This document shows, piece after piece, positions 30,301 to 37,454 of a stretch of 64,000 nucleotides of DNA (positions are counted from its first letter, which is position 1; each line of letters starts with the position of its first letter). Source of the DNA: Aquipseudomonas alcaligenes NBRC 14159 (lineage in GTDB: Bacteria; Pseudomonadota; Gammaproteobacteria; Pseudomonadales; Pseudomonadaceae); the NCBI RefSeq assembly GCF_000467105.1, contig NZ_BATI01000024.1, forward strand, positions 42,490 through 106,489, in the 5' to 3' direction. Made by a program: the position numbers and the translations under genes. The notes beneath the pieces were generated by a model. The model did no database searches. It was given only the letters and a program-made list of their open reading frames with translations, and was not told the origin of the DNA.

Positions 30301-33300
30301 GCTCAGGCCGCTGAGGGTACCGTTGGCCACGCTGAAGTCGGCGACATCCAGCCCGACCACCCGCTCTGCGAAGGTGATGGTGACGGTGGCGGTCTCGCCG
30401 ATGCGCAGGGCCGTGTCGCTGAGGTTGATGCTGGTGGCGGTCGGGCGCACGCCGTCCACCACCAGGGCCTTGTTGGCGCCCAGGGAACCGGCGGCGCCGG
30501 GGGCTGCCAGGGTGAGGATGGCGTTCTGGTTGGCGCCGTCCTTGATGGTGCCGCCATTCAGGCTCAGGGCCGAGGTGGAGGTGTAGTCGAGGTCGGCGGA
30601 GCTGTCGCCGGCCTGCACGGTGTAGCTGAAGCTCAGGGTGTCGGTGCCCGAGCCAGACACGTAGTTGAGCACCCGATCGGTGGCGCCGGTCTCCAGGGTC
30701 AGGGTCGGGGTGCCGGTCACGTTCACCGCGCCGTCGAACTGCACGGTGACGGTGATGACGTCGCCGATCTTGTAGGTGCCGTTGGCGGTGCTGGACGAGA
30801 CGCTGGTGACGGTCGGGGCGATGGGCGCGGTGAGGGTCAGGTCGTTGCCGCTGCCACCGACATAGCTGGTGGTCAGCTCGGCGCCATTGCCGGCCGCGTT
30901 GATCTTGGTGCCCTCGGTAACACCACTGAAGGTGCCGACCACGGCATCGGCGGCGTCGTTGACGATCACGGTGTAGCTGTCGCCGCTGCCGGCCGCGTAG
31001 CCGTGGGTGACAGCCAGGGTGGCGCCGGAGACGTCGACGTTGCCGTTGACCACCACCCGGTCGTAACCGGTGCCGGCGGTGGCGCCGTTGATGTCCAGGG
31101 CCAGGGTGCTGCCCGAGTTCAGGGTCAGGTTGCCGTTGACGGTCAGGGTGGCAACGCCCGTGCCGCCCGGGGAGAGGGTGCCGCCGCTCTGCACGGTGAC
31201 ATCGCCGCCCAGGGTACCGCTGCCGGCCAAGGTCGCGCCGCTGGCCACGGTGGCGGCGCTGTTGGTGCTGCCGTCGACCACCAGGGTGCCCGCCGCCACA
31301 GTGGTGGTCCCGCTGTTGGTGTTGCTGCCGGAGAGGGTCAGGTTGCTGGCGCCGGTCTTGGTCAGGCTGCCGGTGCCGCCGATGGTGCCGGAGAGAGTGG
31401 CCGCGGCCCCTGCGTTGACGGTGACCAGGCCGGTCAGCGCCAGGGCGTTGTCGATGGTGGTGCTGCCGGTGATCTGCAGCGTGGTGCCGTTGGCCAGGTT
31501 GAGCGCACCGGCGCCGAGGTTGGCGTCGCTGGCGATGCTCAGGGTGCCGGCGTTGACGGTGGTGCTGCCGGTGAAGGTGTTGCTGCCGGTCAGGGTCAGG
31601 GTGCTGGCGCCGGATTTGGTCAGGTTGTTGCTGCCACTGATGACGCCGGAGAGCGTGGTGTCGGCACCGGTGTTGACCGTGGCGTTGCCGCCCAGGGCAA
31701 TGGCGTTGTCGATGGTGGTGGCGCCGGTCACTGCCAGGGTCGAGCCACCGGCCAGGGTAACGGTGCCGCTGCCTAGGTTGCTGTCGCTGGCGCCGCTGAG
31801 GGTGCCGGCACTGACGGTGGTGGCGCCATAGGTGTTGGTGCCGGAGAGGGTCAGGGTCGAAGCCCCGGCCTTGGTCAGGGTGAACGCACCGCTGATCACC
31901 CCGGACAGGGTGACGTTGGCTGCTGCGCTGACCGCGGCGTCGCCGCCGAGAACGATGGCGTTGTCGACGGTGGTGGCACCGGTGAGGGCCAGGGTAGTGC
32001 CGGCGGCAAGGTTGACCGCGCCCGAGCCCAGGTTGCCGTCGCTGCTCACACTCAGGGTGCCGGCATTCACGTAGGTGGCGCCGTAGCTGTTGCTGCCGGA
32101 CAGGGTCAGGGTGCCGCTGCCGGTCTTCGTCAGGTCGTAGGCACCGCTGATGGCGCCGCTGAGGGTCACGGCGTTGCCGTTGTCGAGGGTGCTGTTGCCG
32201 GTGAGGGTGATGGCATTGTCGATGGTGCTGGCGCCCGAGACATTGAGCACGGTGCCATCCGCCAGGTTGACCGCGCCGCTGCCCAGGTTGCCGTCACCGG
32301 CGATCGACAGGGCGCCCGCGGCGACGGTGGTGGTGCCGCCATAGGTGTTGCTGCCGGACAGGTTCAGGATGCCGCTGCCCTGCTTGACCAGCGAGCCGGT
32401 GCCGGAGATCACCCCGGCGACGGTGGTGGAGGTGTTGTCCCCCCCGGCGGTGAGGGTGTAGCTGCCCAGCTGGATGCTGGCGCTGACGTTGTTGCTCGCC
32501 AGGCTGCCGATGGTCTGGTTCGAGAGCAGCGTCAGGACGCTGTTGCCGTTGACCCGCACGACGTTGTTGTCGGCCATGGAGGCGTCGCCACTGAGCTTCA
32601 GCCAGCCGTAGTTGGCCAGCAGGGTGGCACCGGTGTAGGTGTTGGTGCCGGAAAGCGTGGTCGAGTAGGTGGCGGAACCGCTCTGGGTGAAGGTGACCCC
32701 ACCGGTGCCGCTGATGGCGCCGGAGAAGGTGGTGTCCGCCGTCTGGGTGCTGGTTAGGTTGAAGCTGCCCAGGGTCACCGAGCCGGCGCCGGAGAGGTTG
32801 CCGAAGGCTTCGTTGCCCGCCAAGGCCAGGGTGGCGCCTGCGGCGACGGAAACGTTGGTCGCGGTGGCAAGCGCATCCCCGCCGCTGACCGTCAGGGTGC
32901 CCGCACTGATGGTGGTGGCGCCGGAGTAGGTGTTGCCGGCGCCGGCGAGGGTCAGGTTGCCGGCCCCGGCCTTGGTCAGCGCACCGCTGCCGGCAACGAT
33001 ACTGTTGATGGCCGCCGTATCGCCGGCGCCATGGGTGAAGGTCTGCGTGGTGCCACCGCCCAGGGTGATGGTGCCGCCGGTGAGCACCAGGCCGCTGGCC
33101 TGGTCAATGTCGAAGGTCAGGCTTTCGTTGATCGACACGGTGTTGAGGTTCAGCGTCTGCCCGGCCAGGCTGCTGGCGAAGATGATGGTCTGGCTGCCGG
33201 TGCTGTCGTTCGCGGCGATGGCCACGGCCTCGCTGAAGCTCACGCCGTTGCTGGGGTCGATGGTCGCGGTGTCGGTGGCGTTGGTGACGTAGATGGTATC

Positions 33301-35613
33301 GCTGGCCACGGTGACATTGGCAGTGGCACTTGCCCCGGCACCGTCATTGAGGGTGACCGCGACGTTGGCATCGCCGGCCGGCGTGTCGTTGCGGTAGGTG
33401 ATTCGCTGCGCCACGTCGTTGACCAGTGCCGTGGTGGCGGTGGTGCCACTGCTGGTGAAGGTGATGGTCAGCACGCCGCCGGTGTTGGTGAAGGTGGCGA
33501 AGGTCAGCCCGTTCGCTTGCAGGTTGCTGCCGCTGACGGTGAACAGCGCGCCGGCGGTGTCAAAACCCAGCACGTCGCTGCTCACCGCCGTGCCGGCGCG
33601 CTGGATCACCAGGCTGGCACCGGACCAATCGCCGTTGCCGCCGTTCAGTGCCCCCCGCTCGGCATCGGCCAGGCTGGCGTTGCTGCCCACGTCGAGGCGC
33701 ACGGTATTGCCCACGTTGCCCCAGGCGACGCTGTCACCGTTGAGGTTGCCGATAGTGGGCGCGGCGTTGGAGGTCCACGCGGGGTCCGTGGTACCACCGT
33801 TGGTAACGAAGGTCTCATTGCCGGAGTTGCCGCCCGAACCGGGGCTGCCAGCAGGCTGCCCGTTCTGGTTACCACCACCGTTGCCGCCACCCCCATAGTT
33901 GTTGGAGCTGGTCACCGTGCTGCTCTCGTAGCGCAGGGTGCCGCGGTTCCAAATCCCCCCCACGCCCACACCGCCATTGGCCGCCGGATTGGTATAGCTG
34001 CTGCCGCCGCCACCACCACCGGCCCCCAGGTTGTTGGTGATGCTGGTGGAGGACATGTAGACCGTGGCGCCCGTACCAATGTACATGCCCCCCACGGCAT
34101 TGCCGCCCCTGCCGCCACCGGGTCCGCCGGAGGCCCCTACACCAGCGCCGCCCCCCCCGATATACCCCGTGGCGGCACTCCCGGCGCGACCGCCGTTGCC
34201 ACCCGTCGCCAGGCCAGGAACACCTGTACCACCGGCCCCGCCGACGCTGCTGCCCCCCTTGCCCGCCTGGGCGGCATAGCTGTTGTAGCCACCAATCCCG
34301 CCGGTGCCACCACTCCCGGCGCTGCCCGTTATATTGGTACCACCGCCGGACTGCCTGTAGGCACCGCCATGGCCCCCGCCTACGCCGGCAAAGCCACCGC
34401 CACCGCCACCGCCATAGCCATAGACACCGAGCCCCTGGTTCGATCCGCCACCGTTGCCGCCGCCGCCGGCGGCCTTGTTGGCGGTGATCGCCGAGTTCCT
34501 CAGGGTCAAGACCCCACCGGTCACGCTGATGCCACCACCCAGGGCGTCTCCGCCTATCAGGCCGTTGTAGGAACCCCCATCGCCGGACACCAGCCCCTTG
34601 GTGATCACCAGGCCGTCCAGGGTCACGTTGCCGGCGGTCATGTTGAACACCCGGCTGGTGTGGTTGGCGTCGATGGTCACGTCGGCGGTGCCGTTGTTGT
34701 CCAGGTCACCGTCGATGATCAGGTTCTTGTTGAGGAGCAACTGCCCACTGGCGAGACCGACCGTCATGCTCGACTGGAAGGTGATGGTGTCTCCCCCCAG
34801 GGCCGAAGCGATGGCGTTCCTGAGGGTGCCGGCCCCTGTGTCGGCGTTGCTGGTGACGGTGATGGTTGCCAGGTCGTGGCCATAGGCGGCGGTACTGGCA
34901 CTGCTCAGCGCCGAGGTGGCCTCGATGGTTCCGGTGGTGATCTCCAGGGTCCAGTCGCCCCGGCTGCCGGTGCGGTCATCGGAGGCCGCCACGTCACGCC
35001 CGGTGAGGGACGCCAGGGACTCGACGAACGTACGCCCCGTTTCACCGCCTGCGGTGTTGCAGGCGTAGATGAGGATGTCACCGCCGGCCTTGATGCCCGA
35101 GCCCACCTGGGCCAGGGACTGGCTGTAGTTCGCCAGGGTGTTCTGGTTGAGGTAGCTGGTGCCCAGCCACAGGTCGCCCTCGTTGCCATGGGCAATGATC
35201 TGGATCGAGTCCTGCCCGCCGTGCTGGCTGAGGTAGTCGGCCATCTGCTTGACGCCGTCCTTGGTCGCATCGAGGTAGACGATCTTGGCATCCGGGCTCA
35301 CACCCTGCAGCAGCTTGACGGCATCCGAGACCCGCGAATCCACGAACACCACCGTGCTCCCGTGCTCGCTGGAGGTGGGCGCGGCGGCGGTGGCTGGCGT
35401 GGTGTCATGAGGCTGCGCGGCGTCAGTGGGAGCCGCATGGCTCTCGGCCGTGGCGGCGACCTCCTGGGTCGTGGCCGCGACCGCGCCGTCGAACATCATC
35501 CGCTGTTCCAGCGCCATCGCCAGGGCAGGCGGGTATGCACCAGTGGCCAGGTTTGCCGACGGCAGCTCACGGGCTTCCGGCTTGCCGTTCTTGTTCGATT
35601 TAGTCCACCACAT
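27391..35613 (-). CDS. Giant repetitive surface protein (LEPR-XLL-like leader, DUF4347, PATR and Ig-like repeats)
   Basis: A 2740-residue protein, probably a secreted adhesin. There is no Sec signal; instead MALEQRMMFDGAVAATT at about 33-49 is a variant of the LEPR-XLL leader (Q for P). A DUF4347 domain (about 86-245) has H142 in IIAHGNEG and C185 in YACNTAGG. A very Gly-rich stretch covers about 371-594, and autotransporter-type beta-strand repeats (LTKTGSGTLTLSGSNSY type) about 870-1600. Six Ig-like units of about 102 residues (RPTATIVVTDTALKAG type) lie near 1730-2330. A further Ig-like part, a Pro-rich linker and a short C-terminal tail follow. There is no RTX motif and no autotransporter barrel. 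AGAGG precedes the ATG. It lies 24 bp after the sulfotransferase gene and before the TolC gene. Confidence 0.93.
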   Translation of the reverse strand: MWWTKSNKNGKPEARELPSANLATGAYPPALAMALEQRMMFDGAVAATTQEVAATAESHAAPTDAAQPHDTTPATAAAPTSSEHGSTVVFVDSRVSDAVKLLQGVSPDAKIVYLDATKDGVKQMADYLSQHGGQDSIQIIAHGNEGDLWLGTSYLNQNTLANYSQSLAQVGSGIKAGGDILIYACNTAGGETGRTFVESLASLTGRDVAASDDRTGSRGDWTLEITTGTIEATSALSSASTAAYGHDLATITVTSNADTGAGTLRNAIASALGGDTITFQSSMTVGLASGQLLLNKNLIIDGDLDNNGTADVTIDANHTSRVFNMTAGNVTLDGLVITKGLVSGDGGSYNGLIGGDALGGGISVTGGVLTLRNSAITANKAAGGGGNGGGSNQGLGVYGYGGGGGGGFAGVGGGHGGAYRQSGGGTNITGSAGSGGTGGIGGYNSYAAQAGKGGSSVGGAGGTGVPGLATGGNGGRAGSAATGYIGGGGAGVGASGGPGGGRGGNAVGGMYIGTGATVYMSSTSITNNLGAGGGGGGSSYTNPAANGGVGVGGIWNRGTLRYESSTVTSSNNYGGGGNGGGNQNGQPAGSPGSGGNSGNETFVTNGGTTDPAWTSNAAPTIGNLNGDSVAWGNVGNTVRLDVGSNASLADAERGALNGGNGDWSGASLVIQRAGTAVSSDVLGFDTAGALFTVSGSNLQANGLTFATFTNTGGVLTITFTSSGTTATTALVNDVAQRITYRNDTPAGDANVAVTLNDGAGASATANVTVASDTIYVTNATDTATIDPSNGVSFSEAVAIAANDSTGSQTIIFASSLAGQTLNLNTVSINESLTFDIDQASGLVLTGGTITLGGGTTQTFTHGAGDTAAINSIVAGSGALTKAGAGNLTLAGAGNTYSGATTISAGTLTVSGGDALATATNVSVAAGATLALAGNEAFGNLSGAGSVTLGSFNLTSTQTADTTFSGAISGTGGVTFTQSGSATYSTTLSGTNTYTGATLLANYGWLKLSGDASMADNNVVRVNGNSVLTLLSNQTIGSLASNNVSASIQLGSYTLTAGGDNTSTTVAGVISGTGSLVKQGSGILNLSGSNTYGGTTTVAAGALSIAGDGNLGSGAVNLADGTVLNVSGASTIDNAITLTGNSTLDNGNAVTLSGAISGAYDLTKTGSGTLTLSGSNSYGATYVNAGTLSVSSDGNLGSGAVNLAAGTTLALTGATTVDNAIVLGGDAAVSAAANVTLSGVISGAFTLTKAGASTLTLSGTNTYGATTVSAGTLSGASDSNLGSGTVTLAGGSTLAVTGATTIDNAIALGGNATVNTGADTTLSGVISGSNNLTKSGASTLTLTGSNTFTGSTTVNAGTLSIASDANLGAGALNLANGTTLQITGSTTIDNALALTGLVTVNAGAAATLSGTIGGTGSLTKTGASNLTLSGSNTNSGTTTVAAGTLVVDGSTNSAATVASGATLAGSGTLGGDVTVQSGGTLSPGGTGVATLTVNGNLTLNSGSTLALDINGATAGTGYDRVVVNGNVDVSGATLAVTHGYAAGSGDSYTVIVNDAADAVVGTFSGVTEGTKINAAGNGAELTTSYVGGSGNDLTLTAPIAPTVTSVSSSTANGTYKIGDVITVTVQFDGAVNVTGTPTLTLETGATDRVLNYVSGSGTDTLSFSYTVQAGDSSADLDYTSTSALSLNGGTIKDGANQNAILTLAAPGAAGSLGANKALVVDGVRPTATSINLSDTALRIGETATVTITFAERVVGLDVADFSVANGTLSGLSSSDGGLTWTATFTPDANVSDATNIITLNNTGVMDLAGNVGSGTTDSNNYAIDTQRPTATVVVTDTALKAGQTTTVTIIFNEAVSGLTTADFSVANGTLSGLSSSDGGITWTATLTPSSNLTDTTNLITLDNTGYTDVAGNAGSGTTDSNNYAIDTQRPTATIVVTDTALKAGQGTTATITFSEVVSGLTTADFSVANGSLSGLSSNDGGITWTATLTPSNNVTDPTNLITLDNTGYTDAAGNTGSGTTNSNNYAIDSVRPTATITVADMALSIGETTTVTISFNRAVTDLDIADFSVANGSLSGLSTSDGGLTWTATFMPSANVSDATNVITLDNSGYIDAAGNTGAGTTDSVNYAVDTQRPTASIVVTDTALKAGQTTTVTITFSEAVTGLTTADFSVANGSLSNLTTSDNITWTATLTPSTNVTDTTNLVTLDNTGVQDTAGNAGVGTTDSNNYAIDTQRPTATIVVTDTALKAGQGTTVTITFSEAVTGLTTADFSVANGSLSGLSSNDGGITWTATLTPSNNVTDPTNLITLDNTGYTDAAGNTGTGTTDSNNYAIDSRAPTVTSVGVPANGTYVAGNTLDFTVIFDEAVTVDTSGGTPRLAITLDTGGTVYANYVSGSGGTALVFRLTVANGQQDSNGIAVGASLDANGATLRDGAGNAAQTVLNNVGSTAGVLVDTAVPQVTNIALDGTSPTRDTTLSFTVTFSEDVSGVDLADFALATSGNASGTLLSLVQVDARTYRVTVSGVTGQGTLGLSLAAAGSGITDNAGNAMSNNFATVGYVLGGVEGDPEFRANPTPSVPTTPTAPIQPNVPGLPPSSTTSPLLPPPLFEQPTLGSGVPTVGNIFINPNALAPSYIAQVFASSDSSASDGGGRGFLGFGGGDGGVFGTSSFSSMFGKDVPQQDMQLKVFDGKQWRGGDTGKSGRGLTGAPTLGQQLHAMKEADLRPVRELAQALGQVAGATARG
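28620..30790 (-). repeat. Tandem Ig-like repeat array inside the giant gene
   Basis: Units of about 303-306 bp begin with RPTA codons. The DNA at 28681-28840 and 29593-29752 is almost identical at a distance of 912 bp (three units), which points to recent duplication or gene conversion. Confidence 0.85.
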
Positions 35614-35637
35614 GGCAAATACCTCTGGGCACTGATT

Positions 35638-36522
35638 TCACTGAATCGCAGCGGGTTGTTGGAGCGGGGAGGCGTCCGCGACGGCGCGTCCCCCTGTATT
35701 GCGGATGACATTGGCGCGGCTGTTGCGCCCGTCTTCCCAGAAACTCAGGCTGGCGTACTGCTCGAACAGGTCCGGCGGCAGGATGCTCTGGCGCTGTTCG
35801 ATGGACACCTTCGGTCGGACCTTGTGCAGCCCCTTCAGGCCCAGGGCCTCGTCGAACTCGGGCGCGTCGTACTCGATGTGTTCGAAGTCATGCTCGAACC
35901 ACGGCTCCCCGAGGAACTCGTAGACCAGGCGCAGGATCTTCTCCGGTGCCCGGGCCAGCAGGTCGTAGTCGACGATCAACAGCGAATCGGCCTGCTCGCT
36001 GTAATACGCCTCCTTCAGCGCCGCCCAGGCGAACCCCACCAGGCGGTTGCGCTGGGCCAGGGTCTCGACCCGGCTGTAGACGTTGTTGCGCTCGGCGTCA
36101 TCGTTGAACAGCTTGGTGTTCTCGTAGGGGTTGGCGCGGTACAGGCGCTCGATGCTGTCCATCACCCAGGCCACGTTGCGCACGCAGGCGATGACCTTGG
36201 CACGGGGGAACAGGTCCTGGATGGCCGGCAGCTTGGAGGTCCACAGGCGGTTGGTGTCGAAGACCACCTGCTTGTCGGCCTGGTCGGCGTAGTAGCTGTC
36301 GAACAGCCCTTGCAACAGGCGCCGACGCTGCGCCTGCTGGATCACCGGGCCGAACTCGCTGCCGGCACTGAACTGGTTCAGCATCCCGGAGAACAGAGCC
36401 CCGATCGGGCTGGTCATGCCGGCATGGAAGCGCGGGTTCTGCCGCAACAGTGCCGCCAGCAGCGTGGACCCCGAGCGTGGCAGCCCCGAGATGAAGTGAT
36501 AGGCGGGGGATGGATGGATCAT
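35638..36522 (-). CDS. Sulfotransferase family protein
   Basis: A 294-residue enzyme of the PAPS-dependent sulfotransferase fold. The 5'-phosphosulfate loop is GLPRSGST (residues 13-20), and the 3'-phosphate site fits VIACVRNVAWVMDSIERL (R115, S123). It has no signal peptide, so it acts in the cytoplasm. It ends 24 bp before the giant surface-protein gene on the same strand, which suggests that it modifies that protein, or a glycan on it, before export. That is inference; the acceptor could be a small molecule or polysaccharide. Confidence 0.9.
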   Translation of the reverse strand: MIHPSPAYHFISGLPRSGSTLLAALLRQNPRFHAGMTSPIGALFSGMLNQFSAGSEFGPVIQQAQRRRLLQGLFDSYYADQADKQVVFDTNRLWTSKLPAIQDLFPRAKVIACVRNVAWVMDSIERLYRANPYENTKLFNDDAERNNVYSRVETLAQRNRLVGFAWAALKEAYYSEQADSLLIVDYDLLARAPEKILRLVYEFLGEPWFEHDFEHIEYDAPEFDEALGLKGLHKVRPKVSIEQRQSILPPDLFEQYASLSFWEDGRNSRANVIRNTGGRAVADASPLQQPAAIQ

Positions 36523-37454
36523 GGTCTGCGTGTACGTTTGCCTATTGGTGGGTCAGTGATCCGATATGAAGGACACCGGTAACGCAAGGTACCGATGGCA
36601 CACATATCTTATGTTTGTGAGGGGAAGCTATCGTCCAACATGATGATGCAACTTGCCCCGAGGATCAGATCGAATAAACGCTGACTGATTGCGAAAAAAC
36701 TGCGCTAACGCCTTGATACGGAGGGATTTTCCCAAATGAATCAGCGCCCTCACCCTGCTCAAGCAAATCACTACCATTGCAGGAGAACAACGCATCATGG
36801 GTAAGTAGAGCTGGCCAACCGTCAAGCAACCTCGCAAATCTGCCTGTTCGAAGTTGGTCCGACCGACCTCCTCAATGGCGAACTGTTCAGCATAGAGAGA
36901 ACTCACCCGGTAATATCCGACACGGTTTTCGAACCGCCGACCAGATAAAAGCTCGCAGGCCTGACGGGCGCAAAAGAGCTTCGGTTTAAAAGCACTCCCC
37001 GTTGATGCTACCAAGTGAAGACTCAAGGTCTGGAAAGACATACGGCATGCATCCATGCTGGCCCCGAGAGCAAAATCTATAACAGATGTTACAGCTCCGG
37101 AGCATATACGAGACTCTCAACAAGACACCACCGATAATCGTCACGCACCAGCCGCTGAAATGAATGTGACGAGACATTCACAACTGGCGAACCAACACAT
37201 TGGAGTCAGCGTGGCCACTTGCCATACAAAGCTCAACTAGCGACATTTAGTTTGCTTCATCGTCGGCGGTAAAGATCTGCGCTAGCAGCGAGTAAAGCGA
37301 CCATATGTTCGCGTCTTTACTCGGCACCAAACCTACAGGGCTACCAAAAGGCACCTCTAGTCACAGCGACATTTCGAGCACAGGTAACAGATCGAAGCAT
37401 TAAGGTACGTCTGGTGTAACACTACATAGAAGCGCTCTTGCTCTACATCCTGAC
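36523..37454. other. AT-richer spacer upstream of the sulfotransferase gene
   Basis: This 932-bp gap lies between the two secretion-related operons and is visibly poorer in GC than its flanks. A minus-strand frame at 36628-37056 (142 codons from ATG, starting MDACRMSFQTL) has no recognisable domain and only a weak ribosome site; I do not call it a gene. An imperfect inverted repeat GAGTAAAG/CTTTACTC spans 37290-37322. The gap must hold the sulfotransferase-adhesin promoter and may contain a decayed gene. Confidence 0.5.

Noticed and set aside
27340..31776. Plus-strand open frame of about 1480 codons, rich in Gly, Val and Ala
   Set aside because: It is the antisense of the repetitive giant gene; high GC and repeat units keep this frame open. 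It has no ribosome site and no family resemblance.
28620..33000. Regular repeats that could suggest a CRISPR-like array
   Set aside because: The units are in-frame protein repeats of about 100 codons (Ig-like) or beta-strand repeats with gradual divergence, not short direct repeats with unique spacers.
27391..35613. Type V autotransporter, because of the PATR-type repeats
   Set aside because: There is no Sec signal and no C-terminal beta-barrel; the C-terminus is Pro/Gly-rich and ends ATARG.
33031..36582. Second long plus-strand frame opposite the Gly-rich part and the sulfotransferase gene
   Set aside because: It crosses two well-supported minus-strand genes and has no domain of its own.
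36628..37056. 142-codon minus-strand frame as a gene
   Set aside because: Weak ribosome site, no recognisable domain, composition like its surrounding spacer. Left as part of the intergenic description.
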